Source of the DNA: Deinococci bacterium
GTDB taxonomy: Bacteria; Deinococcota; Deinococci; Deinococcales; Trueperaceae
Direction of reading: 5' to 3'
DNA: 37,412 bases
Assembly (NCBI GenBank): GCA_030149325.1
Contig: JASBRS010000102.1
Location: 1-37,412 of the forward strand
The notes beneath the pieces are model-generated. The model ran no database searches. It was not told the DNA's origin and saw nothing but the letters and a program-made list of their open reading frames with translations. Made by a program: the position numbers and the translations under genes. Below are positions 7,696 through 16,358 of this stretch, in pieces (position 1 is the stretch's first letter; each line of letters starts with the position of its first letter).

Positions 7696-9128
7696 GGTCG
7701 TCGGCCGGCGCCGCCGGACACGCCGCGCGGACTGCGGAAGCCGCCGCCCCCGGGGTTGACGAACGGCACCGCTCCGGGCGGACGATTGCTCCCCGGACCG
7801 TTGGTGCCGGGGTTGGTCCGGGGCGAGGTCCCGGTCGGGGTGCCGGCCCCGGCGGGGGCGCTCACCAGGACGGTCGCGCCGTCGGGCACGTCGCCGGTGA
7901 GGACGCTGTTGAGACCCGCCGTTCCCACCTCCGTCACCGCCGTGGGCCGGTAGCTGCCGTCGGGTTGCCGGACCAGCACCACGCTGCGGCCGTTGGCGCT
8001 GTGGACCGCGCGGTTCGGCACCTGGAACGTGTCCGCCACCTCCCGCACCACCACCGTGGCCTGGCCGGTCATGCCGCCCCGCAGGCCGCCGTCGGCGTTG
8101 TCGATCTGGACGGTGACGTAGAAGATCGGGATGTTCGAGACCAGGGTGGCGGTGGGGGCGATGCGCACCACCTCGCCCGCGAAGGTCTTGCCGGGGACGG
8201 CATCGAGGGCGACGGTGGCGCTCTGGCCCACGTCCACCTGGGCGATGTCGGACTCGTCCACCTGAGCGTCGAGCTCCAGCCTGGCGTCGTCGACCAGGGT
8301 CAGCAGCGAGCCGCCGGTCCCCACCTGCTCGCCGACCGTGGCGCCGGTGGCGCTCACGACGCCGGCGAACGGCGCCTCGAGGACGGTGTTCGCCAGGTCC
8401 TGCTGCGCCGACGCGAGGCTGAGCCGCGCCTGCTCGACCGACACCGTGGAGGTCGCGACGTCCTGGGCGTCGGCGTCGCGCTGGAGCTTCTGCCCCTGCA
8501 GCAGGGTGTCGAGGTCGGACCGCGCGCGGTCGAGCGCCTCCTGGGCGGTGGTCTGGGCGTCCTCGGCGGCCTGGACCTCGGCGGCGCTGGCGCCCCCGAG
8601 CTGGTAGAGCGTGCGTTCCGACGCGGCGGCGCGCGTCTGCTGGTCGAGGGTGCGCTGCGCGCTGTCGAGCGCGGTGCGGGCGGCGGCGATCTGCGAGGCG
8701 GTGGTGGCCTCGCTCTTGGCCTGGCCGGCGCGCAGCGCCGCCAGCGAGGCCTCGGCCTTGCTGAGCGATAGCTGGGCGTCGTCGACGGCGCGTTGGAAGC
8801 TGGCGCTGTCGACCTCGGCGAGGACGGTGCCCTCGGCCACCCGATCGCCGACCGCGGCGAGGCGCACCAGGCGACCGCTCACCGACGGCGACAGCGCCAC
8901 CGTCCGGGCCGGCGCCAGGGTGCCGGGACCCGACACCGTCACCTGGTACGGCGCGCGTGCCACCGTCGTGGTGACGGGCGCCTCCTCGGTCGCAGGCGCG
9001 CTGCGCGAGCGGATCAGCAGGTAGCCGCCGGCTGCGGCGGCAGCGACCACCACGAAGCCTAGGCTGAACCAGAGCCCTCGATGGCGGCCCCTGCGGGCCG
9101 GCCGGCTGGGCTGGGCATCGATCGCCAT
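7692..9128 (-). CDS. MacA/HlyD-type efflux adaptor protein
   Basis: A 478-residue periplasmic adaptor (membrane fusion protein) expected to link the ABC exporter with an outer-membrane channel. After a basic N-terminus, one membrane segment (GLWFSLGFVVVAAAAAGGYLLIRS) anchors it. A biotinyl-lipoyl half-motif (VSPSVSGRLVRLAAVGDRVAEGTVLAEV type) follows. An Ala/Gln/Asp-rich coiled-coil hairpin runs at about residues 110-215, then the second lipoyl half (LEAPFAGVVSATGATVGEQV) and beta-barrel domains. The last 55 residues are Pro/Gly/Asn-rich and probably disordered, which makes it longer than E. coli MacA (371). The ATG at 9128 with GGAGGTGG upstream is preferred over a GTG two codons earlier. 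Confidence 0.9.
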   Translation of the reverse strand: MAIDAQPSRPARRGRHRGLWFSLGFVVVAAAAAGGYLLIRSRSAPATEEAPVTTTVARAPYQVTVSGPGTLAPARTVALSPSVSGRLVRLAAVGDRVAEGTVLAEVDSASFQRAVDDAQLSLSKAEASLAALRAGQAKSEATTASQIAAARTALDSAQRTLDQQTRAAASERTLYQLGGASAAEVQAAEDAQTTAQEALDRARSDLDTLLQGQKLQRDADAQDVATSTVSVEQARLSLASAQQDLANTVLEAPFAGVVSATGATVGEQVGTGGSLLTLVDDARLELDAQVDESDIAQVDVGQSATVALDAVPGKTFAGEVVRIAPTATLVSNIPIFYVTVQIDNADGGLRGGMTGQATVVVREVADTFQVPNRAVHSANGRSVVLVRQPDGSYRPTAVTEVGTAGLNSVLTGDVPDGATVLVSAPAGAGTPTGTSPRTNPGTNGPGSNRPPGAVPFVNPGGGGFRSPRGVSGGAGRRP

Positions 9129-9220
9129 GACCACCTCCGCGGACGCCCTCGGGGACCGCCCCGAGCGCCCGCAGGTCCCGCCTTCGAGCGACGGGGACCT
9201 CGTCGTGCCGCTCCACCTCG

Positions 9221-9226
9221 ATTATC
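9221..9226 (-). promoter_or_regulatory. candidate -10 box for efflux operon
   Basis: GATAAT on the minus strand lies 93 nt before the adaptor ATG in an otherwise very GC-rich divergent region. A TTCACA at 9252-9247 would be its -35, but the spacer is 20 bp, longer than usual. The box is embedded in CGATTATCG, a short near-palindrome. Confidence 0.35.
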
Positions 9227-9324
9227 GGGCGTGCCTGTGCAGGGGGTGTGAAGGCCGCGGGCGCTGCCGGCCCCGGGCTCGCCGGGCGGGGCCGCGACGC
9301 CCGCGGGCGGTCGGGCCCGGTCGC

Positions 9325-9330
9325 TATAAT
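9325..9330 (+). promoter_or_regulatory. TATAAT -10 box of the ROK regulator gene
   Basis: A perfect TATAAT stands out in GC-rich surroundings 53 nt before the chosen GTG start of the ROK gene. No convincing -35 is seen at 16-18 bp. The ATG that overlaps its end (9329) is in frame, but it would lie inside the promoter and has no ribosome-binding site, so it is not the likely start. Confidence 0.45.
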
Positions 9331-9382
9331 GTCGGCGACCTCGGGTCGCGGGCTCGACCACGACGGGGCCGCCGAGGTGGAC

Positions 9383-10582
9383 GTGAACACCGCCATCATC
9401 CGCCAACTGAACGTCTCCCGCGTGTTCCATGCGCTGCGGGAGCACCCCGGCAGCTCGCAGCGCGAGCTCGCCGCCCTGACCGGGCTCGACCGCGCCACCC
9501 TGTCGGTGGTGGTGGGCCAGCTCGAGGCGCAGACGCTGCTCGACCGACGGCCGCGCCCACGGCGGGGACGGGCCGGCCGACCGGAGGAGGCGCTGTACCT
9601 GTCGCCGGCGGGCGGCTGGTTCGTGGGGGTGCGCCTCGACCCGCGCGAGTTGCATGTGGTGGCGACGACCGTCGACGCACGCCCGGTGGCGGTGCGCACG
9701 GTGCCGGGCAGCTCCGACGTGGAGGACGCGGTGGGCCACGTCGGGAGCGTGGTGCGGGAGCTCGCCGAGGCGCACGGGGTCGGGCTCGAGCGCGTCCGCG
9801 GCGTGGGCGTGGGGGTCGCCGGCCTGATGGGGCGGGAGGGCCACCTGGCGCTGGGGCCGAACCTGGGCTGGCACGACGTGCCGATCCTGGAGCTGCTGCG
9901 GCAGGAGCTGGCGGTGCCCGTCTACGTCGACAACGACACCAAGGCGACGGCCCTGGCGGAGACGCTGTTCGGGTCGTGCAAGAACGTCATGGACTTCGTT
10001 CTGGTGATCGCGCACGCCGGCATCGGCGGGGCGCTCTACCAGGGGGGCATGCTGCAGCGCGGCTGGCACGGCTACGCCGGCGAGTTGGGGCACGTCAAGG
10101 TCGTCGAGGGGGGCCGGCGCTGCGGTTGCGGCGGCCAGGGCTGCCTGGAGGCGTACGCCTCCGAGCCGGCGGTGCTGCAGCGCCTGGCCGAGCGCGGGCG
10201 CCCCTGCGCCGACCTGACCGAGGTCGCGGCGCTCGCGCAGGACGGCGATGCGGCGGCCGTCGAGGTGCTCGAGGACGCCGCCGACAAGCTCGGGCGGGTG
10301 CTGGCGACCGTCGTCAACCTCACCAACCCCCAGCGGGTGGTGGTGGGCGGCGGCTTCGCACGCGCCGCCGCGGTGACGCTGCCGGCGTTGGAGCGTGCCC
10401 TCGATCGCGACGTGCTCGCCCCGACGCGCGCGGACGTCGAGGTGGGGGTGTCGGCGTTGGGGCAGGAGGAGGTCGCCATGGGCGGCGTGGCGCTCGCCAT
10501 GGAGGGCTTCCTGTCGCTGCCGAGCTGGCTGTCGACGGGGCACTTCCGGCAACGCCGGCACGGAGCGCCGCTGGCGTCCTGA
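9383..10582 (+). CDS. ROK-family transcriptional repressor
   Basis: A 399-residue ROK protein of the XylR/NagC/Mlc repressor type. The N-terminal winged helix covers about residues 1-65 (REHPGSSQRELAALTGLDRATLSVVVGQLEAQTLL). It is followed by a sugar-kinase-like fold with VGVGVAGLMG, VYVDNDTKATALAE and the ROK zinc motif: His237 with Cys247, Cys249 and Cys254 in CGCGGQGCLE. ROK repressors usually release their operator when a sugar binds. The sugar ABC transporter begins 254 bp downstream on the same strand behind a palindromic site, so it is the obvious target and its sugar the likely inducer. The GTG at 9383 is chosen because GAGGTGG lies just before it. Confidence 0.92.
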   Translation: MNTAIIRQLNVSRVFHALREHPGSSQRELAALTGLDRATLSVVVGQLEAQTLLDRRPRPRRGRAGRPEEALYLSPAGGWFVGVRLDPRELHVVATTVDARPVAVRTVPGSSDVEDAVGHVGSVVRELAEAHGVGLERVRGVGVGVAGLMGREGHLALGPNLGWHDVPILELLRQELAVPVYVDNDTKATALAETLFGSCKNVMDFVLVIAHAGIGGALYQGGMLQRGWHGYAGELGHVKVVEGGRRCGCGGQGCLEAYASEPAVLQRLAERGRPCADLTEVAALAQDGDAAAVEVLEDAADKLGRVLATVVNLTNPQRVVVGGGFARAAAVTLPALERALDRDVLAPTRADVEVGVSALGQEEVAMGGVALAMEGFLSLPSWLSTGHFRQRRHGAPLAS

Positions 10583-10628
10583 CCCCGCCGGAGCCGAGGG
10601 GCCAGGCGGTCGCGCCCCTGCACGGAGC

Positions 10629-10657
10629 TTGACGCTCTCATGTGCCGGCAGTAGACT
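10629..10657 (+). promoter_or_regulatory. sigma70-type promoter of sugar ABC transporter operon
   Basis: TTGACG (10629-10634) and TAGACT (10652-10657) are 17 bp apart, the best promoter match in the window. Transcription would begin near 10664, leaving a leader of about 170 nt before the binding-protein gene. Confidence 0.75.
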
Positions 10658-10671
10658 CGGCATTGCTTCGA

Positions 10672-10691
10672 CAATCGATTTAATCCGATTG
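10672..10691. promoter_or_regulatory. palindromic operator, probably for the ROK repressor
   Basis: A 20-bp palindrome with perfect arms CAATCG and CGATTG around an AT-rich core (TTAA at the centre); 16 of 20 positions are symmetric. It sits about 8-28 nt downstream of the predicted transcription start, an ideal roadblock position. AT-rich centres are typical of ROK operators. Assignment to the adjacent ROK protein is inferred from position and architecture. Confidence 0.6.
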
Positions 10692-10738
10692 CCAGAGCTG
10701 GACGGCACTTCTGTGCACGCCACCACCTAGCGAGGGAC

Positions 10739-10792
10739 GGACCGACCTCCGGTCCAGTTCGATGCGCGTCAGGCGACTTCGCGCCTGCGCGC
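10739..10792 (+). promoter_or_regulatory. two hairpins in the sugar transporter leader
   Basis: GGACCG (10739-10744) pairs with CGGTCC (10750-10755) across a 5-nt loop. Next, AGGCG (10771-10775) pairs with CGCCT (10782-10786), extended by GCGCG/CGCGC (10764-10768 and 10788-10792). They may shape leader stability or translation. I recognise no known riboswitch. Confidence 0.35.
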
Positions 10793-10836
10793 ACGGTCAC
10801 GAAGTTCTACGGAGGCAGTGGGGAAAGGTGAAGGTG

Positions 10837-12000
10837 ATGCAGGTGAGAGCAGTCAAGAGCATCGGCCTGGTGATTGTCGTGGCGCTGCTGAGCGCGGTCT
10901 TCGCTCAGAGCGCGCAGGATCTCACCATCTCGTCGTTCAACGCCGACTTCACGGCGATGGCCGCGCTGAAGTCGCTGGCCGCGCAGGGGACCGGCAAGAT
11001 CGGTGTGCTGCTGCCGGAGACCACGACCTCGGCGCGCTACACCTCGTTCGACGAGCCGTACCTGAAGAAGGCGTTCGAGGCGGCCGGCCTGGCGAATGAT
11101 CAGTACATCATCACCAACGCCCAGGGCAGCGAGTCGAGCCAGCTCACGCAGGCCCAGGCCGACATCGCCCAGGGCGCGACGGTGCTGGTGGTGGACCCGA
11201 TCTCCTCGGGCGTCGGCGCCTCCATCGAGTCCTACGCCAAGTCCCGCGGCGTGCCGGTCATCGACTACGACCGCCTCACGCTCGGCGGCTCGCGTGACTA
11301 CTACGTCAGCTTCGACAACGTCGAGGTCGGCAAGCTCATCGGTCAGGGCATGATCGACTGCCTGAGCGCCTGGAACGTGCAGAAGCCCAACCTGCTGATC
11401 ATGCGCGGCGCCCCCACCGACAACAACGCCACCCTCTTCGCCCAGGGCTACGACAGCGTGCTGCAGCCGTACTTCACCTCCGGCCAGTACGTCAAGGTCG
11501 GGGAGCCGGCCGGCACCTGGGACCCCTCGGTGGCGCGTACGACCTTCGAGGAGCAGTACACCGCGCACTCCAACATCAACGCCGTGGTGACGCCCAACGA
11601 CGCCAACGCCAACGCGGTGATCTCCTACCTCAAGACCCTCAACGTGCCTGCCAAGACCTTCCCGACCACCGGTCAGGACGCGTCGCTGACGGGCCTCCAG
11701 AACGTGCTCTCGGGCTACCAGTGCGGCACCGTGTACAAGCCCATCTACCTCGAGGCCCAGGCGACGGCGGCCTTGGCCATCTTCCTGCGGGCCAACCAGA
11801 CCCCGCCGGCGGCGCTGGTCAACGGCACCACCAAGGACAGCCAGGCCAACATCGACGTGCCCTCGGTGCTCATGAAGCCGATCTGGGTGACCCCGGCGAA
11901 CATGGCGGCGACCGTGGTCAAGGACAACTTCGTCGACCCCGCGAAGCTGTGTGCAGGCAACATGGCACAGCAGTGTCAGGCCGCGGGCATCAAGAACTAG
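10837..12000 (+). CDS. sugar ABC transporter substrate-binding protein (XylF/RbsB class)
   Basis: A 387-residue periplasmic sugar-binding protein. A signal peptide (about residues 1-22, ending VFAQ) precedes the type I binding fold: IGVLLPETTTSARYTSFDEPYLKKAFEAAGL, then VIDYDRLTLGGSRDYYVSFDNVEVGKLIGQGM. The latter closely recalls E. coli XylF (YDR...YISFDN..VG). Pentose specificity, perhaps xylose, is therefore plausible but unproven, and I leave the gene unnamed. The ATG at 10837 has AAAGGTGA upstream; an in-frame GTG at 10828 is an alternative. It is the first gene of an operon with the ATPase (7-nt gap) and permease, controlled by the promoter and palindrome upstream. Confidence 0.9.
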   Translation: MQVRAVKSIGLVIVVALLSAVFAQSAQDLTISSFNADFTAMAALKSLAAQGTGKIGVLLPETTTSARYTSFDEPYLKKAFEAAGLANDQYIITNAQGSESSQLTQAQADIAQGATVLVVDPISSGVGASIESYAKSRGVPVIDYDRLTLGGSRDYYVSFDNVEVGKLIGQGMIDCLSAWNVQKPNLLIMRGAPTDNNATLFAQGYDSVLQPYFTSGQYVKVGEPAGTWDPSVARTTFEEQYTAHSNINAVVTPNDANANAVISYLKTLNVPAKTFPTTGQDASLTGLQNVLSGYQCGTVYKPIYLEAQATAALAIFLRANQTPPAALVNGTTKDSQANIDVPSVLMKPIWVTPANMAATVVKDNFVDPAKLCAGNMAQQCQAAGIKN

Positions 12001-12007
12001 GCTCCGG

Positions 12008-12820
12008 ATGACGGACGTGACGGCTCGGCCCCCCGAGGTGGGGGCCGAGCCGCTCCTTACACTGCGGGGGATCGAGAAGCACTTCGGGGCGGTGCAGGCC
12101 CTGGCCGGCGTCGACCTCGACGTCCCCTCCGGACAGGTGACCGCGCTGGTCGGCGACAACGGCGCGGGCAAGTCGGTGCTGGTCAAGACCATCGCCGGCA
12201 TCCACGAGCCCGACGGCGGCGAGATGCACTGGGAGGGCAGGCGTGTACGGGTGCGCAACCCGCGCGACGCCGCCGAGCTGGGGATCGAGGTCGTCTACCA
12301 GGACCTCGCCCTGTGCGACAACCTCGACATCGTGCAGAACATGTTCCTGGGCCGGGAGACGGTCCAGAACGGGCTGCTCGACGAGGACACCATGGAGCGC
12401 GAGGCCAGCCGCACGCTCGCCGACCTGCGGGTGCGCACCGTGCGCTCGGTGCGCATGCCCGTCTCGGCCCTGTCCGGCGGGCAGCGCCAGTCGGTGGCGG
12501 TCGCCAAGGCGGTGATGTGGAACTCCAAGCTGGTCATCCTCGACGAGCCCACCGCCGCCCTGGGGGTGGCGCAGACGCAGCAGGTGCTCGAGCTCGTGCG
12601 CCGGCTCGCCGATCGTGGGCTGGCGGTGATCATGATCTCGCACAACCTCAACGACGTCTTCGCCGTGGCCGACCGCTTGGCGGTGCTGCGGCTCGGTGTG
12701 ATGGTGGGCGCCGGTCCCGCCCGCGAGTTCGACTCGCGCCGGGCGGTCGAGCTCATGACCACCGGGCGGTCGTCGGACGGCCCGGCCCGCTCCGCCGGAG
12801 ATGACGAGGTGACGGCATGA
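12008..12820 (+). CDS. sugar ABC transporter ATP-binding protein, single domain
   Basis: A 270-residue ATPase with Walker A GDNGAGKSVLVK, Q-loop VVYQDLALCDNLDIVQNMFLG, signature LSGGQRQSVAVAKAV, Walker B LVILDEPTAALG and H-loop MISHN. It belongs to the carbohydrate-uptake-2 family, but has one nucleotide-binding domain and not the fused pair (about 500 residues) of XylG, RbsA or MglA. It therefore resembles FrcA-type systems and must act as a dimer. Its stop overlaps the permease start (ATGA). Confidence 0.94.
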   Translation: MTDVTARPPEVGAEPLLTLRGIEKHFGAVQALAGVDLDVPSGQVTALVGDNGAGKSVLVKTIAGIHEPDGGEMHWEGRRVRVRNPRDAAELGIEVVYQDLALCDNLDIVQNMFLGRETVQNGLLDEDTMEREASRTLADLRVRTVRSVRMPVSALSGGQRQSVAVAKAVMWNSKLVILDEPTAALGVAQTQQVLELVRRLADRGLAVIMISHNLNDVFAVADRLAVLRLGVMVGAGPAREFDSRRAVELMTTGRSSDGPARSAGDDEVTA

Positions 12821-14121
12821 CGGACCGCGAGGACCGCCGTACCCCGGACGGCTCCGAGCCCACGCGCCTGCTGGCCGGCGCCGACGATGCCAGCCCGCTG
12901 GCGGAGGCCCCCCACCAGACGGGCACCCTGGGAGAGCTGCTGACGGGCTGGTGGACGCAGATCCGCGCCGGCCAGTCGGGCGTCCTGCCGGTCGTGGTGG
13001 GCGTGGTGCTGATCGGCCTCATCTTCCAGACCCAGAACGCGCACTTCCTGTCGGCGGGCAACCTCGTGAACCTGCTGGTGCAGGGGTCGGTGTTCATGCT
13101 CATCGGCATGGGCGAGGTGTTCATCCTGCTGCTGGGCGAGATCGACCTGTCGCTCGGCTACGTCGCCGGCATCGGCGGCGTGGTGGTGACCGAACTGGTG
13201 CAGGCCAGCCCCGGCTGGCCGTGGTGGGCGGCGGTGCTGGCCGCACTGGCGGCGACCGCCGCCATCGGCGCGCTGCAAGGGACGCTGGTGACGCGCTTGC
13301 GCCTGCCGTCGTTCGTGGTGACGCTCGCCGGCCTGCTCGGTTGGCAGGGCGTGATGATCAGGCTGCTCGGCGTGGGCGGCACCATCCCCATCCCCAACGA
13401 GACCGTCAACAACTTCGCCAACGGCACCCTAAGCCGCGCCGGCGGCTGGATCGTGAGCGCCGTGGTGGTGGTGCTGTTCGGGGTGACGACGCTGCTGCGC
13501 GACGAACAGCGCCGACGCTCCGGGCTGGCCGCGCCGAGCCGCTTGCTGACCGGCCTCAAGATCGTGGGGGTCGCGGCCGCCGGCGCCGGCCTGGTGATGC
13601 TGAGCAACGTCGACCGCGGCGTGGCGCGCTTCCCCTTGCACGGCATGCCGTGGGTGTTCCTGATCGTCTTCGGGGTTCTGGCGCTGTGGTCGCTGGTGCT
13701 CGGCAGGACGCGCTTCGGTCGCTACATCTACGCCATCGGCGGCAACGCCGAGGCGGCGCGCCGTGCGGGCATCTCGCTGGCGTGGATCCGGACGCTGGCC
13801 TTCACCCTGGCAGCGATGACGGCGGGGATCGGCGGCATCGTCTACGCCTCGCGGCTGCGCTCCATGTCGACCAGCTTCGACGGCGGCACCATCGTGCTCT
13901 ACGTGGTGGCCACCGCCGTCATCGGCGGCACCAGCCTCTTCGGCGGTCGCGGCCACCCCCTGCACGCGGTGCTGGGCGGCGTGGTCATCGCCGCCATCGT
14001 CAACGGCATGGCGCTCTTGGGGTTGAGCGCCGCCATCCAGCTCATCGCCACCGCCCTGGTGTTGCTGGCGTCGATCACGGTGGACGTGGTGGTGCGGCGG
14101 AGGGGCGACACCGCGCACTGA
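12817..14121 (+). CDS. sugar ABC transporter permease (XylH/RbsC class)
   Basis: A 434-residue inner-membrane permease of the ribose/xylose importer family. About 45 polar residues precede the first transmembrane segment. The family signature GSVFMLIGMGEVFILLLGEIDLSLGYVAGIGGVVV follows at about 90-125, and the cytoplasmic coupling motif IGGNAEAARRAGISLAWIRTLAFTLAAMTAGIGGIVYASRL lies at about 307-347. Around ten hydrophobic segments are visible. It is translated by ATGA overlap with the ATPase gene. It ends 21 bp from the convergent oxidoreductase gene, with no clear terminator between them. Confidence 0.94.
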   Translation: MTDREDRRTPDGSEPTRLLAGADDASPLAEAPHQTGTLGELLTGWWTQIRAGQSGVLPVVVGVVLIGLIFQTQNAHFLSAGNLVNLLVQGSVFMLIGMGEVFILLLGEIDLSLGYVAGIGGVVVTELVQASPGWPWWAAVLAALAATAAIGALQGTLVTRLRLPSFVVTLAGLLGWQGVMIRLLGVGGTIPIPNETVNNFANGTLSRAGGWIVSAVVVVLFGVTTLLRDEQRRRSGLAAPSRLLTGLKIVGVAAAGAGLVMLSNVDRGVARFPLHGMPWVFLIVFGVLALWSLVLGRTRFGRYIYAIGGNAEAARRAGISLAWIRTLAFTLAAMTAGIGGIVYASRLRSMSTSFDGGTIVLYVVATAVIGGTSLFGGRGHPLHAVLGGVVIAAIVNGMALLGLSAAIQLIATALVLLASITVDVVVRRRGDTAH

Positions 14122-14142
14122 CGGCGGCGAGCTCCTCTCCCC

Positions 14143-15288
14143 TCAGGCGCGTGGGCGGACGTTCACCCACGCGCCGCCCTGTGCCGCACTGGCCACGACG
14201 GCCTCGATGAAGTCGACCCCGCGCGCGCCGTCGGCCAGCCCCGGGTAGTCGGCGCCGGCGTCGCCCCGGATGGCCGCGGCAACGCCCGCGTAGACGTTGG
14301 CGAAGGCCTCCAGGAAGCCCTCCGGGTGCCCCGGGGGGACGCGCGAGGCGGCGGCCGCGGCGGCGCCCAGGTAGGGCTGGCCACGGCTCCGCAGCTGTGC
14401 GGGCTCGTCGAGGGTGGCCAGCCACAGGCGGTTCGGCTCCTCCTGGCGCCAGCTCAGGCTGCCGCGCTCGCCGTGCACCCGCAGGCGCAGATCGTTCTCG
14501 GCGCCGATCTCCACCTGGCTGACCAGCAGCACGCCGCGCGCGCCGCCGCGGAAACGCAGCAGCACGGTGGCGTCGTCGTCCAGCGCGCGCCCGGGCACGA
14601 AGGTGGTGAGCTCCGCGCGCACCGCCTCCACCTCCAGGCCGGTGACGGTCGCCAGCAACTGCTCGGCGTGGCTGCCGATGTCGCCGATGGCGCCGCCGGG
14701 ACCGGAGCGCGCCGGATCGGTACGCCACGCGGCCTGACGGTTCTCGCCGCCGGCCTCCAGCGGCGTCGCCAGCCACCCCTGGCGGTACTCCACCACCACC
14801 TTGCGGAGCGGACCCAGCACCCCGTCGCGCACCAGCCTGCGGGCCTCCTTCACCATGGGATAGCCGCTGTAGTTGTAGGTGACGGCGAACACCACGCCGC
14901 GTTCGCGCGCGACCCGCACCAGCTCGTCCGCCTGCGCCGAGCTGTGCACCAGCGGCTTGTCGCACACCACGTGGAAGCCGGCGTCGGCGAAGGCGCGCGC
15001 GATGGGGAAGTGCAGGTGGTTGGGGGTGACGATGCTGACCGCCTCGATGCGCTGCTCCGGCGGCAGGGCCAGCTCCCCGTCGAGCATCGCCTGCCAGCTC
15101 GGATACCCGCGTGGCAGCCCCAGCTCGGCGGCGCTCGCCAGCGCTCGCTCGGGGGTGGAGGCGAGCGCCCCGGCCACCAGCTCGAAGGCGCCGTCGAGGC
15201 GTGCGGCGGCGCGGTGCACGGCGCCGATGAAGGCGCCTGCACCGCCACCCACCATGCCGAGGCGAACGGGCACGGCGGGCTCCCTCAT
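14143..15288 (-). CDS. Gfo/Idh/MocA-family oxidoreductase
   Basis: A 381-residue NAD(P)-dependent sugar or cyclitol dehydrogenase. The Rossmann glycine motif is [18 protein letters not shown] (residues 8-25). The substrate-site motif reads CDKPLV where EKP is usual, and [13 protein letters not shown] supplies the conserved Asp and His of the catalytic GxxxDxGxH segment. The ATG at 15288 has a strong GGAGGAGG site and overlaps the stop of the isomerase gene by 4 nt, so the two work together, probably oxidising and isomerising a sugar or inositol derivative. The pair is convergent with the sugar ABC operon, which may import its substrate. Confidence 0.92.
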   Translation of the reverse strand: MREPAVPVRLGMVGGGAGAFIGAVHRAAARLDGAFELVAGALASTPERALASAAELGLPRGYPSWQAMLDGELALPPEQRIEAVSIVTPNHLHFPIARAFADAGFHVVCDKPLVHSSAQADELVRVARERGVVFAVTYNYSGYPMVKEARRLVRDGVLGPLRKVVVEYRQGWLATPLEAGGENRQAAWRTDPARSGPGGAIGDIGSHAEQLLATVTGLEVEAVRAELTTFVPGRALDDDATVLLRFRGGARGVLLVSQVEIGAENDLRLRVHGERGSLSWRQEEPNRLWLATLDEPAQLRSRGQPYLGAAAAAASRVPPGHPEGFLEAFANVYAGVAAAIRGDAGADYPGLADGARGVDFIEAVVASAAQGGAWVNVRPRA

Positions 15289-16310
15289 GCGCCCTCCTCC
15301 GGGCCCCCGTCGCGTCGGGCGAAGGCGGCATCGAAGGCGGCCCCGGCAGGCTCGAAGTCGAGCGCGCGGACCCGAGCGGCGGCCTCGCTGGCGCCGTGGA
15401 TGCGGTCCATGCGCGCGTCCTCCCACTCCACCGACAGCGGTCCGCGGTAGCCGATGTCGCCCAGCGCGGCGACGATCGCCTCGAAGTCGACGTCGCCCCG
15501 GCCCAGGCTGCGGAAGTCCCAGGTCCGGCGCGGGTCGCCGAAGGAGGTGTGCCCCCCGAACACCCCCACGCTGCCGTCGCCCCGTCCCCACGCCACGTCC
15601 TTCATGTGCACGTGCGCGATGCGGTCGGGGAAGCGGTGCAGGAACGCCACGTAGTCCACGCCCTGGTAGGCGAGGTGGCTGGGGTCGTAGTTGAAGGCGA
15701 AGCGCGGGTGGTGCTCGACAGCATCCAGCGCGCGCTCGGCGCTGGCGATGTCGAAGGCGATCTCGGTGGGGTGGACCTCGAGGGCGAAGGTCACGTCCTC
15801 GGCGTCGAACGCCGCCAGGATCGCTTCGAAGCGCTCGGCGAAGTCGTCGTAGCCGCGCTGCCACAGCTCCTGGCCGGTGGGCGGGAAGGGGTAGAGGCTG
15901 TGCCAGATCGAGCTGCCGGTGAAGCCGGTGACGACGTCGACGCCCAGCCGGCGCGCCGCCCGGGCGGTGGCGATCATCTCGTCGGCCGCCCGCCGGCGCA
16001 CGCCTTCGGGATCGCCGTCGCCCCACACCCGCTCCGGCAGGATGGCGCGGTGGCGCTCGTCGATGGGGTCGCAGATGGCCTGCCCGACCAGGTGCGCCCC
16101 GATCGCGAGGCAGTTCAGGCCGTGGCGCTCGAGCAGCGCCCGCCGCTCGGCAACGTAGCCCGGGTCGCTCAGCAGCTTCGGGACGTCGAGGTGATCGCCC
16201 CAGGTGCACAGCTCCAGGCCGTCGTAGCCCATCTGCCGAGCCAGCGGCGCCAGCTCGGCCAGGGGCAGGTCGGCCCATTGTCCGGTGAACAGCGTGACGG
16301 GTCGGGGCAT
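15285..16310 (-). CDS. sugar phosphate isomerase/epimerase family TIM barrel
   Basis: A 341-residue member of the AP-endonuclease-2/xylose-isomerase-like TIM-barrel family, which includes IolE, IolH and ketose epimerases. Putative metal ligands are visible in order: Glu in [13 protein letters not shown], Asp and His in [15 protein letters not shown], His in HVHMKDV and Glu in [11 protein letters not shown]. It is longer than the usual 270-300 residues because of inserted loops. It heads a two-gene operon with the Gfo/Idh/MocA dehydrogenase. The exact reaction cannot be read from sequence. Confidence 0.9.
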   Translation of the reverse strand: MPRPVTLFTGQWADLPLAELAPLARQMGYDGLELCTWGDHLDVPKLLSDPGYVAERRALLERHGLNCLAIGAHLVGQAICDPIDERHRAILPERVWGDGDPEGVRRRAADEMIATARAARRLGVDVVTGFTGSSIWHSLYPFPPTGQELWQRGYDDFAERFEAILAAFDAEDVTFALEVHPTEIAFDIASAERALDAVEHHPRFAFNYDPSHLAYQGVDYVAFLHRFPDRIAHVHMKDVAWGRGDGSVGVFGGHTSFGDPRRTWDFRSLGRGDVDFEAIVAALGDIGYRGPLSVEWEDARMDRIHGASEAAARVRALDFEPAGAAFDAAFARRDGGPEEGA

Positions 16311-16358
16311 GGTGCCCCTATTGTGACCCCGCGGCGGACGCTGGAGCCGCGACCGTGC

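Noticed and set aside
9329-9382. Start of the ROK gene at the ATG in 9329-9331
   Set aside because: That ATG overlaps the TATAAT box and has no ribosome-binding site, while GTG 9383 has GAGGTGG just upstream and matches the family N-terminus.
10837-14121. Naming the sugar transporter genes xylFGH
   Set aside because: Only the binding protein resembles XylF; the ATPase lacks the second domain of XylG and no xylose isomerase or kinase gene is present.
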